Shown: one piece after another, positions 12,050 through 24,299 of the stretch
Numbering within the stretch: the first letter of the stretch is position 1
Layout of the letters: each line of letters starts with the position of its first letter
Assembly: GCF_017591425.1 (NCBI RefSeq)
Contig: NW_024466512.1
Coordinates: 25,163,501 to 25,227,500 of the forward strand
Direction: 5' to 3'
From: Ochotona curzoniae
Taxonomy: Eukaryota > Chordata > Mammalia > Lagomorpha > Ochotonidae
Length of the DNA: 64,000 bases
Made by a program: the position numbers and the translations under genes
The notes under the pieces: model-generated
The model's input: the letters and a program-made list of their open reading frames with translations, nothing else
Databases searched by the model: none
Told to the model about the DNA's origin: nothing

Positions 12050-12775
12050 GAATGCAAGACACTCCATTTGTGAGGACTTCATTCTGTGTGCCTGACATGT
12101 TGCTTGATGAAATGAACAGAAAGGAAACTGCTATCTGAAAAGAGATGGCTTTCTGCTCCAATGCAGCTAGTTTTTTTGCATCTGTGAACTAAAATCAGAA
12201 TGAAGGGTTGGTTCTCTTTGCTAGTCCATAAACAGAGGGGACATCAAGCATTTTTTTTATGTGCAATGCATTAATCACAGGAAAACAAATATATAAGATG
12301 AAGTCCTGAAAAACTGCGGTAAGGATAAGGAACAAATAGATAGTTACCAAAATAATATCACACAGTTTTGTTTATTAGACGTAATACCATAAACCGATTC
12401 AGAATATAAGTAACCAAAATCACAATGGTATTAAGTTGCTAGGTCAGATATATTTAGATACCCATAAAAACAAGGGCAGTTTTGGTTCATTTTTCCCATT
12501 ACAGTGAACTGTCTTGGGTACAGTAATTATACTTAGAAGCCATTCAAATGCAAATCAATAGTGATTAGGAATGAGTTAATTATATCTGGCGGTCACAATC
12601 TGTGGATCACAATTCCTTGGAGGACCTCCGTCATGACAAAATCAGTAAATCTGTAAACCCTGTTTTGAAATGAGATTAAAAAAAACCATGCTTGCATATA
12701 TAGCCAACACTCTTCAGGACACATCTTGTAGTACAAAATGAGAAATTTATTTAGGAAACATTACTGAAACTAAGA
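12050..12775. other. intron 1, unique sequence
   Basis: Nothing recognisable: AT-rich, no long frame, no clear repeat. Confidence 0.4.
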
Positions 12776-12779
12776 GTTT

Positions 12780-13015
12780 AGCCTAGCAATTAATTTGCCT
12801 GTATCCATATATTAAAGAACCTCGGCTCAAAACCTAGCTGGCTCCTGTTCTCAGCTTCCTGCTAATACTGATCTGAGAAGCAGTGGGCTTCTCTCAACCA
12901 CTTGGGAAACTATGACAAGAGTTCCCATATTCCAGCTTGTTTGTAAATTAACCAATGAGAGACAGGTCTGTCTGTCACCTACCTCTTCCTGCCTTTTAAG
13001 TCATTAAAAAAAAAT
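12780..13015 (+). mobile_element. old CSINE
   Basis: Diverged head (TTTAGCCTAGCAATTAATTTGCC) and body (CTCAGCTTCCTGCTAATA..GGGAAACTATGA). Confidence 0.5.
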
Positions 13016-13029
13016 CCCTCAAAGCACTA

Positions 13030-13285
13030 GTCAGACATTTGGTACATGGGGGTAAGATACTGCTTGGAATGCTCACATTCTATTTCAGAGTGCCTGGATT
13101 CGAGTCCTGACTCCAGCCCTGATTCCAGCTTCCTGTTAATAAAAATTCAAGTAACTGGATCTTCATGCCACCTATATTGGGGGACCAAGACAAACTTCCC
13201 GACTTCAGCCTGCCTGATACAGCCTTAGGAACTATTAAGCAATTGTTGGAAGAATCAGATGGAAGGTCATTTTCCTTTTTTTTTG
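13030..13285 (+). mobile_element. old CSINE (pre-C2/C3 type)
   Basis: It contains TCAGAGTGCCTGGATTCGAGTCCTGACTCC-type tRNA-like text (quoted in part), then TTCCAGCTTCCTGTTAATA. The 3' half is poor. Confidence 0.5.
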
Positions 13286-13289
13286 AGCC

Positions 13290-13940
13290 TTGTTATACTA
13301 TTTTTTATTGATTACACTGCATTATGTGACACTTTCTCATAGGCTCTGGGATTCCCCCAACTCCTCCCCATAGCCTCTCCCAATGGTGGATTCCTACACC
13401 TTGTTGCAGTGTTACAGTTCAATTTCAGTTATGATTCTTTCATTGCAAGCACAGAGTCCAGCATCTTATTGTCCAGATAAAGTCAACGGTTTCTTGGGGA
13501 GACCATCTCTGGTCTGAAGGCAGAGCTGGCAGAATATCATCCCAATCAATTAAAAGCCACAACATAACATCAACATCAATTTACAACATTATGGAATTAA
13601 TTGACATGGTATTGAGTAACAAATATGTTTAAAGATGCAAGTTCTTAACCGCATCATCTGACTACTTCATTGACATTTCAATTTTGGTGTATACACAGAA
13701 CTGGCTGCTATACACCTTAAAATGGCTATAGGGTACTAGTCAGTTGTCTCGTGACTATTTTCATTTTAGCATTCAGCAGTTTATAGTGTTGAAGCTTAAT
13801 TTTGCTGAACTTGGCAGATTTTGGGATAGTCTAAACTGGTTTATAACTCGAACAAGGCATATGTCAACAGTTGAAGTACAGAACAGTTTTAGGAGGGGTG
13901 TGCAGAGAAATCTTCAATACCTTAATGAGGAGTAACTAAT
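13290..13940 (-). mobile_element. lagomorph L1 3' UTR fragment, minus strand
   Basis: On the minus strand the segment ends GGGGGAATCCCAGAGCCTATG then TAATCAATAAAAAATAG. It aligns by eye with the plus-strand L1 3' ends at 14975-15415 and 19200-19520 (CAGACC..GATGG.CTCCCAA.GAAAC and AGGATGCTGGACTCT). It is more diverged than those. Confidence 0.7.
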
Positions 13941-14029
13941 CTTTGTGTCCTACCTAGTAAGGCATGTGTGAGTCCACGCTGATCATTTCCTGTCTGGTTC
14001 CAAGCTTTCCTTGTTGTTTTCCATCTATT

Positions 14030-14075
14030 CCAATTTGTGTGTGTGTACATGTGTGTGTGTATGTGTGTTCTGGGG
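14030..14075. repeat. (TG)n-rich microsatellite
   Basis: Interrupted TG repeats with ATGTGTG and CATGTGTG variants. Confidence 0.8.
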
Positions 14076-14254
14076 TAGGGGGCTTCAGAGAGACCCTGAT
14101 GGTCATTGCAAGATAGGGTGGGGATCCAAAGTTGGAACTAAGTGAGGACCAGAGAAAGCTCTCTTCCCTAGTCCTAAAGGAATCTTACTGTTCTGATGAG
14201 GAAGGTCATTTTCAATTAAGTCCCAGGTCTTCTCTTCCTTTTCAGCTTTGCATA

Positions 14255-14450
14255 AATGAGCATGCTAAAGGCAGGTAATGGTTCAACTTTTATATCCCTG
14301 CCTCCCATCCCATTTTCCTTGTGGAAGATGCATGCTGAGATCTAGCTTCCTGATTTTGGTCTAGCCCGGACCCAACTACTGTGGGACATCTGGGGAGTAA
14401 ACCAGCAGACAGTAGATCTGTTTCCTTCTCGTTTCCCAAAAAAATTTTAT
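14255..14450 (+). mobile_element. old CSINE, 3' part
   Basis: It contains GAGATCTAGCTTCCTGATTT, GGTCTAGCCCGGACCC and GGGGAGTAAACCAGCAGACA. Confidence 0.5.
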
Positions 14451-14452
14451 TC

Positions 14453-14712
14453 ACTGTGCCTGGTATGATGTCTCAGTGGCTAAATCCTTGCCTTGCATGT
14501 GCTGGGATCTCATATGAGCGCTGATTCATGCCCCAGCTGCTCCACTTCCCATCCATGTTCCTGGTTATGGCCTAGGAAAACAGTAGAGGATAACCCAAAA
14601 CCTTGGGACTCTGAACCCATGTAGGAAACCTGGAAGAAGCTCCTGGCTCCTGGTTTTGGATTGGCTCTGTTCTAGCCGCATTACAACTTGGGGAGTGAAA
14701 CAGACAGATACA
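14453..14712 (+). mobile_element. CSINE, 3' truncated
   Basis: Head (GCCTGGTATGATGTCTCAGTGGC) and body are present. The element breaks off at GAGTGAAACAGACAGATA, where an inverted L1 fragment begins. Confidence 0.75.
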
Positions 14713-14935
14713 AAAACCAGCCAAAATGACATCGCATGGGTTTTGATGTTTTCAGTTAGTTTCATCTCTTCAAAACACTTTCTTCTAACTAAATCATTCA
14801 ATGACTCGTAGGTCATACAGTAGCATCATTTTCTTCAAGAAGGTCCTTGATTTTCATTTCTTCACCTACACATTAGTCATTTAGTAGCATGTTATTTAAC
14901 TTCATGGTGTTGTTAATTTCTTTTTTTCTCCCGGA
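14712..14935 (-). mobile_element. L1 ORF2 fragment, inverted 5' part of the following L1
   Basis: The plus strand reads GGTCCTTGATTTTCATTTCT..TTTAGTAGCATGTTATTTAA, which is antisense L1 ORF2 sequence. Followed directly by sense L1 3' UTR, this is the usual result of twin priming. Confidence 0.65.
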
Positions 14936-15127
14936 TGTTGATTTTGTTTTATGGCTTTTCATTTAAGGGGATGTATAGTGGCTGCATAATGGAGACTGTC
15001 ATATCTAGTAACATGTTATTTAACTTCATGGCATTGTAAATTTCTATTTTTCTTTCTATTGTAGATGTTGTATTATGACTTTTCATTTGAGGGGATGTAC
15101 AATAGCTGTGAAATGGAGACTAACATC
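14880..15127. repeat. 124-bp tandem duplication spanning an L1 inversion junction
   Basis: CATGTTATTTAACTTCATGG starts at 14888 and again at 15012. Both units continue through TTTTCATTT(A/G)AGGGGATG and TAATGGAGACT / GAAATGGAGACT. The units are roughly 85-90% alike by eye. Confidence 0.8.
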
Positions 15128-15418
15128 CAGATGTGAAGATGCAGTGTGGTATGCATTTCTACTTCCAGACAGATGGACTTACAATGAAACTGTTTATTGT
15201 ATCTTGACAACAGGATGCTGGACTCTCTGCCATTGTCCATGCCCACAATGAGGGACATAATACTGTGTATGAAGAACCATACTTTATCAATGATATAGAG
15301 GAATTAGGTTGGGGGGGGATTGGTGAGGGGATAAGGGAAATGCCAGGATGCCAGGAGCCTATGGAACTGTATCATAAAATGATAGTAACAAAATGTAAAA
15401 AAAAAAAAAAAAAGAAAT
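14965..15418 (+). mobile_element. lagomorph L1 3' UTR with poly(A)
   Basis: It runs from GGGGATGTA through CAACAGGATGCTGGACTCTC to GGAGCCTATGGAACTGTATC and A16. It is a close relative of the copy at 19200-19520. Confidence 0.75.
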
Positions 15419-15471
15419 ACATACAGAGGTACAGACAGACACACACACTTTTTAAAGAACTACTACTAAGG

Positions 15472-15740
15472 CTGCTACTGTGATTCAGAGGGTTAACAAA
15501 CCACCTGTATTAACTGGTATCCATGCCAGTTCTTGTCCCTGGCTGTTCCACTTCTGATCCAACTCTGGGGAAGTATCAGAAGATGGCCCAAGTATTTGGC
15601 CAGCTGCTATCCATTTGGAAGACAGACCCCAAGACTTTTGGCTTCAATTTGGTCTGGCTTCAGTAACTTCAGCCATTTGGGGAGTTGAAGATCTTTGCTT
15701 TCTCTGACTGCTTTCTCTCTGTCTCTCATTTGTTTTAAGT
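15472..15740 (+). mobile_element. old CSINE
   Basis: Diverged copy. TCCACTTCTGATCCAACTCTG, then GGCTTCAATTTGGTCTGGCTTC, and a TCTCTCTGTCTCTC end. Confidence 0.55.
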
Positions 15741-16107
15741 CAGAATTACAGAGTAGTTCAAGTAATACTGATCAGGATAGTTTCATGGGTATTGACTATT
15801 TCAGTTCATTTTGGGGTGATGTAACAAACTCCTAGGGGGGAGAGGAATTGAGATTATGACTCTATCCTGATCTTTATTCAAGGTAGGTATTGGGGCTTAG
15901 AAGATCATGACTTCAGTTCATATGCTGTTGGTTGTTTTAAAGACACATTTCCTAAACTCTTCTTTATTTCCACACATTCAGGATTATTTCATGGTTCAAA
16001 AATTAAACTAAAGTTTCACAAAAAAAAAGGCGGGGGCAAAATAAAGCAATCTCTTTGTATTCTGATTCTTGAAAATCAAGAAATTTTTTTCACAGAAATT
16101 TCCCCAA

Positions 16108-16425
16108 GAGGCCAACACCACGGCTCAACACCTTCAGGCAATGGCATTTTTAGTGGGCACTGGTTCATGTCCCAGCTGCTCCATTTCCCATCCAGCTCCC
16201 TGCTTGTGGCCTGGGAAAGCAGTCGAGGACCCTGCACCCATGAGGGAGACCTGGAGGAAGATCCTAGCTCTTAGCTCCTGATTTCAGATCAGTTCAGTCT
16301 GGCTGTTGCAGCCATCTGGGGAATGACGCAGAAGATGGAACATCTTTCCCTCTGTTTCTCCTCCTCCATAACTCTGCCTTTGAAATAAAAATAAATAAAT
16401 CTTAAAAAATAAAAATAAATCTTAA
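16108..16425 (+). mobile_element. CSINE
   Basis: GGCCAACACCACGGCTCAACA head, usual body, and a doubled AAATAAATCTTAAA tail. Confidence 0.8.
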
Positions 16426-16751
16426 AGTTTCCCCACAGATGTCTTCTAATATTTCTACATTTACTGAAATGTATCTTAAAAGCATGTTTTGATAGGTGGT
16501 CCTGATACATCCCAGAGCTTCTTTGGTTCTGAAATACTTTAATAGCAAATAAAGATCAGTATATGCCTGCTGATTTTAAGGTACATAGTCTGTAACCATA
16601 ATTTTCTATTTTAATGATACTTTGTTTCAGTAAAACAACTGGTATATTAACTATGAAATGAACAGACATTCTAGAAAGTTAAACCATAGCCTCCTTAAGA
16701 CTCTCCCTGAACACCAGCAATACTCTGAGGACTAGGATACCTCAGTGGGAA

Positions 16752-17010
16752 AAAGCCTGCTTACCTGGGGCCAGTGCAGCAAAAAAAGCTGCCACCTGTG
16801 AATGCCCATCTCCATAGAGGCACCACTTGGGGACGAGGCCACTCCAATTCCTCCCCAGCTCCCTGATACGGCCTAGGAAAGCAGTGGATGTCAGCCTAAG
16901 AAGTTGGGTAGAAGATCCTGAAGATGCTCCTGGCTCCAGCCTGACTATGCCCGCATCGCTGATGTTTCACTCTCTCTGTCTTCCAAGTAAATAAATATTT
17001 TCTAAAAACT
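16752..17010 (+). mobile_element. CSINE, diverged
   Basis: GAAAAAGCCTGCTTACCTGGGGCC head variant; body reduced; ends TTCCAAGTAAATAAATATTTTC. Confidence 0.6.
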
Positions 17011-17224
17011 GCAAAAAGTGTTCAAAAATAGTACATTTACAAGAGCAAATAATCTGATACTAACGACCAAAAAATTTTTTTAACAATTACTCAAAATTTT
17101 ACCTTAATTTTAGTTCTTTACACTGAGAATTTGATGACTGTTTAAAAATAAAAGAGCAATCATTCCTTACAGATGTTTGAAATCCATCTGCACCAAGTTC
17201 ACATGCAGATTTAACAAAATCTTT

Positions 17225-17850
17225 ACCAACAGTTCAGTAGAAAGCAGCTATTTAGTCTAGTGGTTAAGATGTCACATGGGCCTGGTGCGGTAGCCTAGTG
17301 GCTGAAGTCCTTGCCTTGCAAGCACAGGGATCCCATATGAGTGCTGGTTCTAATCCAGCTTCCCATCCAGCTCCCTGCTTGTGGCCTGGGAAGCAGTTGA
17401 GGATAGTCCAAAGCCTTGGACCCTGCATCATGTGGGAGACCCAGAAGGGGCTCCGAGCCCCTTGGTTTGAATCACTTCAGCTCCGGCCTCTGTGGCCACT
17501 TGGGGAATGGATCGTCCTCTGTCTCTCCTCTTCTCTGCTCTCTGTATTTCTGACTTTCCAATAAAATAAGTAAAAATGTAAAAAAAAAGGTTGTCACATG
17601 GATGCTTACAACCTATATTCGAGTTCAAGTCCCAGCTCTACTCCCCACTCCAAGTTATTGCTAATGCACATTTTGGGAAACAGCAAGCAGTGGTTCAAGT
17701 AGTTCAGTTTCTGTCTTTTACATGGGTGACCCACTGAGTCCTCAGCTCTCAATATTGGTTTAGCTCCACTACTGCAGGCATTTTGAGAAAATGTGCCAGC
17801 ACCTCATTCTCTCCCTCTTAAGTAAAACAGGTAAGAAAAATTAAAGCTAG
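17225..17850 (+). mobile_element. old CSINE split by a younger CSINE
   Basis: The left part ends GTGGTTAAGATGTCACAT and the right part resumes TTGTCACATGGATGC..GTTCAAGTCCCAGCTC. It belongs to an older C-repeat type with a TGGTTAAGATG head. Confidence 0.65.
17279..17590 (+). mobile_element. CSINE nested in an older CSINE
   Basis: GGGCCTGGTGCGGTAGCCTAG head to AATAAAATAAGTAAAAATG. It is flanked by (G/T)TGTCACAT-type duplications of the host. Confidence 0.85.
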
Positions 17851-18175
17851 GGGAAGGTGTTGTAGCACATCATGTTAAGCCATTGCTGGAGACATATGCA
17901 TCTGCAACAGAATGCCAACTTGATTCATATTTACTTGGCTTTTGATCTAGCTTCTTTGCAACATATCCTGGGAGGCAGCAGAAAATGACTCAGGCACATG
18001 GGACCCTGTCATCTACACACAGATGTGGACGGAATTCTAGCCTCCCGGCTTCAGCCTGAATCAACCCTGTTTGTTGCATGCATTTACAGAGTGAACCAGT
18101 GGATACAAGATCATTCTCCCTTCTCTATCACTCCACTTTTCAAGTATATGAAAATAAACAAGTAAATAAATAAGA
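17850..18175 (+). mobile_element. old CSINE
   Basis: GTTGTAGCACATCATGTTAAG head, GGCAGCAGAAAATGACTCAG body, AAATAAATAAG end. Confidence 0.6.
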
Positions 18176-18473
18176 TTCCTGGACACTTTCAAGAAACAAA
18201 CAAGATGTTTCTAAAATCTGTATGAAATTACAAAAGGATCTAATGCAGTAGAACTAAATCTCAAAGAAGATGGCAGTTTTAAATACTTAAGATTTCTGAT
18301 TATATAACAAACTTCCAATTTTGGAATGGAGAAATACTTGAGCTTCAAAATACTTCAGAAACAAACACATACCAAAGTCCAATAGGAACACAGGCAGGAG
18401 TTTAACATTAGTCACTAGGGAAATCAAAACCACAATGCCATATAATTCCTAAGTACTACAATGTTCAACGGGG

Positions 18474-18775
18474 GCTCACTTGGCTAATCTTCAGTCTACA
18501 AACGATGACATCCCATATGAGTACTGGTCCACATCCCACTGCTCTACTTCTCATCCAGCTCCCTGCTTATGGCCTGGGAAAGCAGCAGAAGATGGCTCAA
18601 AGTTTTAGAACCCTGTACCCACTTAGGATCTGTTGCATCCACTTAAGGAGTGAACCAGAAGTTGGAAGATCTTTCGCTTTGTCTCTCCTTCTAGAACTCT
18701 GCAAATCTGCCTTTCTAATAAAAATAATTTTCTTTAAAAACGAAGATTTGTCTTTAAAAAAAAAAAAAAAAAACT
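18474..18775 (+). mobile_element. CSINE
   Basis: GGGGGCTCACTTGGCTAATC head, CAGCTCCCTGCTTATGGCC body, AATAAAAATAATTTTCTTT end with an A18 run. Confidence 0.7.
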
Positions 18776-19049
18776 TTTGCTTTGTTGCCCTGCTGAAGAC
18801 AAGATGAGTCACCAGCAGCTCTACTAGAGCCACTTGTGAATGGTTCCTGTTCTTGCTGTGTGTGCTCAAACCAGCATGATCTGATCTGGAAATGCAGCCT
18901 GAACACATGCTTCCGGTGCTTCTGTCAGTACACCAAGGATACTGGCTTCATCAAGTTGGATTCTTGAATGCATGCTCTAATATCGACACTTTGAAAAATC
19001 ATGCTCTTTGCATACAAAATAAGGAACTGCAATTTATAATGGGGGAAAA

Positions 19050-19545
19050 AAGTGTTCAAAACAAAAAAGACAAAAATCAAATATTGATGAGAAGGTGGAA
19101 TAACTGAACCCTCACTGTTGGGGAATGTACAGTGAATATAATCTCTGTATCATGTTTGGCCGTTTCTTGTTAAATTAAATATGCAGAGAATCAACATGAC
19201 GGAATAGGGGATGTACAGTAACTGTGTCATGGAGACTATCATATCCAGATGCGAGAATACAATGTAGTATGCATCTCTACTTCCAGACCAAAGATGGACT
19301 CCCAATGAAACTGCTTACTATATCTTGACAACAGGATGCTGGATTCTCTGCCATTGTCCATGACTGCAATGATGGACATATGACTGTGTAAGAAGAACTA
19401 TACTATAGTAATGACATAGGGGAATTCAGTGAAGGGGGAAGGAGTTGGGGAGGGAGCAGGGGAAATCCCAGGGCCTATGGAGCTGTATCATAAAATGATA
19501 ATAAGAAGAAGTAAAATTTTAAAAAATAATAAATGAACTAAACAT
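19050..19545 (+). mobile_element. lagomorph L1 3' end (ORF2 end plus 3' UTR)
   Basis: ATTGATGAGAAGGTGGAATA..CTCACTGTTGGGGAATG corresponds to the end of L1 ORF2. The 3' UTR follows from GGGGATGTACAGTAACTG to GGGCCTATGGAGCTGTATC and an A-rich tail. Confidence 0.7.
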
Positions 19546-19549
19546 GCAT

Positions 19550-20035
19550 CAAATCATTTGTTCTGACTCAGTAATTAAATTAGGAATTTATTTTAAAAAT
19601 AAGAAAAAGATTCCACCAAAAAAAACTTGAATAGAAAATGTCTTTGGCAGCCTTATTTATGACAACTAAAGTCCAACAGAATCCTAAAGTCCAACAGAAT
19701 GAACAAACTAGCAGGTGCACACAATGGAATATAAATTGCCAAATAGGCAATAAAAACAAATACTCAGGATAGATCATCTACAAACACAAATTTGGGGTAG
19801 GATGAGCAGTGACTTCCACAATTTGATTATGCTAGTGGCTGCAGAACTGCTAATAAAGACATGATAAATTATATATATAATGAAGAAATGATAAACTGAT
19901 ATATGTGACATTGATTATAACTCACATCCACTAAAAAGGGAGTGAATTATTAATAAATATACTCACATTATTGTTTATTAAAGAGAAGCCAGACACAACA
20001 GTATATACTAAATGATTCCTCTTATGAAGAATATG
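19550..20035 (+). mobile_element. L1M 3' fragment
   Basis: GGCAGCCTTATTTATGACAAC..CACAATGGAATATAAATTGCC and ..AGAGAAGCCAGACACAAC..AAATGATTCC match the order of old L1M ORF2-3' sequence. Confidence 0.7.
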
Positions 20036-20037
20036 GT

Positions 20038-20305
20038 CGGGTCTGGTACTGCACTAAGCCGCTGCATCAGCATCCCACATAGGCACTGGTTTGAGTCTCA
20101 TATGTTCCACTTCTAATTAAGCTCTAAGAAAAAGATAGCCCAAGTATCTGAGCCCCTGCAACAAGAGCAGAGATACAGAAAAGTTTCCTGGCTTTGAACT
20201 GGCCCAGCTCTGGCTGTTGAATCATTTTGTGGGCATAAACCAATGGGATACAAGATTTCTTTGCTTCTCTTCTCTCTGTAACTCTGTCTTTCAAACCTCT
20301 TAAAA
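20038..20305 (+). mobile_element. old CSINE
   Basis: GGTCTGGTACTGCACTAAGCC head and a CTCTCTGTAACTCTGTCTTTC end. Confidence 0.55.
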
Positions 20306-20924
20306 TACTATGTTTATTTGAAAAGTAGTAAGAATCTGGGTAAAACCAAGTGATAGTGACATAAATTACGGTGTAGTGGGAAGCTGGCTGGAAATGGACA
20401 TTAGCAAACTTTCTAGGAATCTGGATGTATTCTTACCTTACTCTGGGCACAGATTACAGGGGTATATACACAAATTATTTCAATAAAAATAATAAAAAGG
20501 GTCAACTCAAAAGAACTGACATGTCTTTGCGCATCTTCAATGACAGAACTATACAGCTATGCATTTGCAGAAATTTCCAGTACCCAAGGGCAATTGACTT
20601 TCACTCCTAGATTTTAAAAATATGTTCAGCCAATGTCTTTCTTTCAATTTCCCACACAATTTTTCTAAAATTTTGAAAACAAGTTTAAGTATCCCATACC
20701 CAAAACTGAGTCTTCTAATTTAGCATGTTTGTGTGCTAAGTGTTGAAAAGGGAATACAATAATATATACACTCTAAATCCCTAGAGGAAAACAATATCTA
20801 ATTTTTCTATCATCTGAAAGCATATGCAAATATTGTCTATAAAAATCCTTTCTATACACCACTATTTCCCTAGTTAATGTGTATTCATCTTTTAACTCGA
20901 TTAACTTTTCTCCTAAATTCTGTA

Positions 20925-21262
20925 TTTTTTTTTTAAGATTTTTTTTTTTTATTATTGGAAAGGTAGACATACACAGAGGAAGAGAGACAGAGGGGAAGAT
21001 CTTTCATCCAATGGTTCAGTCCCCAAGTAGCCGCAATGGCCAGAGCCGAGCCAATCTGAAGCCAGGAGTCAGGAGCCTCCTCCAGGTCTCCCACGCAGGT
21101 GCAGGGTCCCAGGGCTTTGGTCCATTCGTGACTGCTTTCCCAGGCCACAGGCAGGGAGCTGGATGGGAAGTGGGGCTGCCAGGATTAGAACCAATGCCCA
21201 TATGGGATCCTGGTACATTCAAGGTAAGGACTTTAACCGTTACGCTGTGGCACTGGGCCCCT
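20925..21262 (-). mobile_element. CSINE, full length
   Basis: It reads from the T-rich run at 20929 to CACTGGGCCCC. Flanks CTAAATTCTGTAT / CTAAATTCTGCAT are the target duplication. Confidence 0.9.
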
Positions 21263-21671
21263 AAATTCTGCATTTTCAATGCTACATTTTTCACTATGCC
21301 TCCCATAAGCAACTATATTCTTACTGTGATAGTGACCTTGTCTCTTTTATTAGACTAGATGTGTACTGCAAGCAGGAGCTCTCTGCTTTGGATATCACCA
21401 TACCCACCACAGTGTTTAACAGCTGGTAGAAATGCTCATTAGACATCTGGTTCAATGAACAAAATGCAATCCAATCAAACCATCTAAACAAACACTGGTC
21501 TCAAGGCAAACAAATGTTTTCTTCCCCTTCAAAACATTCATTCTAAGTCAATATATCTTTATTTAACATGGAATATTTTGGATTAATATTTATGAGTCTC
21601 CCAGTATCTACTTCCTTGTCAACTTAGCTAAGATGTCCTCTGCCTGCAGGTTCCTTCTTAACTGGGAATAT

Positions 21672-21985
21672 CTGAGCCAGCACTGTGGTTCAACAGGCTA
21701 ATCCTCTGTCTTGCAGAGACACCATTCCATACAGGTGTTGATTTTAGTCCTAGCTGCTCTACTTTCTATGCATTCAGCTCTCTGCTTACGGTGTGGGGAA
21801 AAGCAGAGGATAGCTCAAGTCCATGGGCCCTTGCACCCAGGTGGGAGGCAAAGAGGAGGTTCCTAGCTCCTGGCTTTGGACCCGCTCAGCTCCAGTTGTT
21901 TTGGCCATTTGGGGAATGAATCAGTGGATAGAAGACTGATCTCTTTCTGCCCTTCAAAATACATATTTAAAAAGAAAAAAGAAGT
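21672..21985 (+). mobile_element. CSINE
   Basis: GAGCCAGCACTGTGGTTCAA head resembles the rabbit-type C repeat (CAACAGGCTAATCC). Ends CTGCCCTTCAAAATACAT. Confidence 0.75.
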
Positions 21986-22514
21986 GTTTATAAAGCAATA
22001 AGCATTAAATGCATAAAATAAATACAAATTAAAAGCAAACCTGGGAACATTTATCCTTATTACCTTTAATCTGTCATGTATTTTAATATGTGCTTTGCAT
22101 GTAGTTTCTAAGCTATCAGACTTAATGAAATAAAGTAACAATGTTAACATACTCACCCAAGACAATATTTAATATTTAATAGTTGTAGAAACAACTACTC
22201 AGGAACAAAGATTCATGATCACACTACTAACATATTCAACCAAAAACTCAAAACAGTACCTCAAACACTCAGTAAAAGGAATGCTGACTGACAAATAAAA
22301 TGAGGTACCAAAAATAAAAATACAATGGTGAGGTTATAAACAAAAAGCATCATAAAAGAGATCCAGCATTTTGTAAAACCAATTAAAGAAAAGCAAAAAA
22401 TGTCTACAGCATTATATTGACTAGGTAACAATTATTTCACCAACTGCCCAAAAATACAGAAGATGAGGCCATTGGGCAAAATTTAAACAATTTTCTTTAC
22501 CTTTTTAAAGTAGT

Positions 22515-24295
22515 TAAAAGACTCCAGCTGCAGGCAACCTCCTAGCTAGGTTGACCTACTGTACCTAAGCAACTGTTAGATTTCTAGGAGAAAAGCAGCC
22601 ACGGCTGGCAGGCAATCTGAGCCTGGCTGATGCCAAATCTGTGTTAACTATACCTGTGTACCATTTTTTAAAGATATGCAAGTGAGGAAGAAAGGTAAGG
22701 AATTCCAGGCCAGGACATACCACCCGGGCCCCCAGCCAGGAGGGCTGCAGAATGCCAGGGAGCAAGGTATGGGAAAGCATTAGGGTGAACAGCTGAGGGC
22801 ATGTTTGGCCAGGGAGATGACAAGGGGTGGGGCCATTCACTTGCACCTAAGCTAGGGAGTTGAGATGGAGTGCTTTATAGAGGGGAAACCAGAGAGCCAA
22901 GGTAACTGCCTACAAGAGAGACCTGGGCTGGGCTAAATAGCACTGCCAGCTGCCCACTGATACATGCCAAAGCTGGGCTGGACAGCATGCCCGGTTGGGC
23001 CATGCCACAGTACCCACCCATAACTGTTGGGGAAAGGCATGGGCCATATCAGGCTGGGCCCCAGCACCCACAAGAATGCAAGAGAATCTGATCTGGGCGG
23101 ATTCTGTAGAGATTTGTGGGTTTACCATTGCTGCTCACAAGAACCAGAACTGGTATGGGACAGACTGGGCTAGGCCATGGCTCTCACTGGTTCACATGAG
23201 AGCCAGATCAGGGTGTGTGCCAGGCTTTGCTAAGCTGCAGCATCCACCGGTGAGAGCCATGACTAGGGGCCAGCCATGCCAGACTGGGCTGCAGCAATGG
23301 TCAGCACACTCCAGATCCAGGGCTAGGAGCCGGTCTGATAGGGAAACTTGGAGGACTCCCATACTAGGCTATAGCTCTTGTTGGTGAGTGTGAGAGCTGG
23401 GACTTGGGGGCAGGGCAGACCAGGCCAGGCTGGGCCAGTCCACAGCACGTACTGGCACAACCGAAAATCCAGGTGAGACTCAGACCAAACCAAGTTAGAC
23501 TTCTGCACCCACTGGAGAGAGCTGGGTCTGGGGGTGGACCATCTCAGACTGGGTGGCAGCACCCAGTGCCATACATGAAACCTGGACGTGGAGTTGGTCT
23601 GGCAGAGGATCTCTGGGGACACCCTTGCTGAGTTATTGCTTCTACTGGTGAGCTTGAGAGCTGGGGCTGTAGATGAATCAACCTGGGTTAGGGTGCCACA
23701 CCAGCTGGCATGTACCAAAGCCAGAATGGTTGCAAGTCAGCCAAGTTAGGCCACAGCACCTGGGAGCCAGTCATGTCAGGCTAGAATGCGGTATCCCCAG
23801 GCAGGCACAAGATCCAGGGCTGGGAACAGGCCTGGCAGGGGAACTATGGGTACTCTGCTGGTGGGCTGCAGCTCCTGCTAATGATCATGAGAGCCAGAGC
23901 TGGGGGTGGGTCAAATTGGTCAAGGCAACAGTACCCTGTGGCATACGTGTAGCTGGATCTGGGGCTGGGTGGTTCTGAGCTAAGCCATAGCACCCATGGG
24001 TATGCACAAGAGCCAGAAGGGATGCAGAACAAACCAGGCTAGGTTGCAGCAAAGGACTATCCCTTATCTCTGGGTGCTGATGCGATTTAACATCAAGGAA
24101 CAGCTCCCTCCTCTTCCCCCCTCTGTGAACAAAGGAGAAAGGAAAAAATGAAAGATTTGTTCCATTCACCTTCCTCTATGAAAAAAAAAATTGTCCCATC
24201 CAACTTCCTCCCTACCTCCACTCCTTTCCCTCAGACTCACATGAGCACGCATCCCTTTTAACTAAGAGAACAATTATTAAAAATAAAATTTTAAA
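22515..24295 (+). mobile_element. composite VNTR-cored retroelement, copy B (has head)
   Basis: The head (about 22540-22920) matches that of copy E: AGCAGCCACGGCTGGCAGGC, CTGGCTGATGCCAAAT, TTTTTTAAAGATATG and GGGGAAACC.GAG. The tandem core (about 22920-24050) has about 17 degenerate units, with an average spacing of about 62 bp between GGGCT..CAGCACCCACTGG-like motifs. The tail (24050-24295) is shorter and diverged and ends AAAAATAAAATTTTAAAAAC. Confidence 0.7.
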
Positions 24296-24299
24296 AACT

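Noticed and set aside
22920..24050. CRISPR-like or satellite array
   Set aside because: Units are degenerate, vary from 50 to 80 bp and have no spacer pattern. The setting is a mammalian genome, and the array has element-like head and tail.
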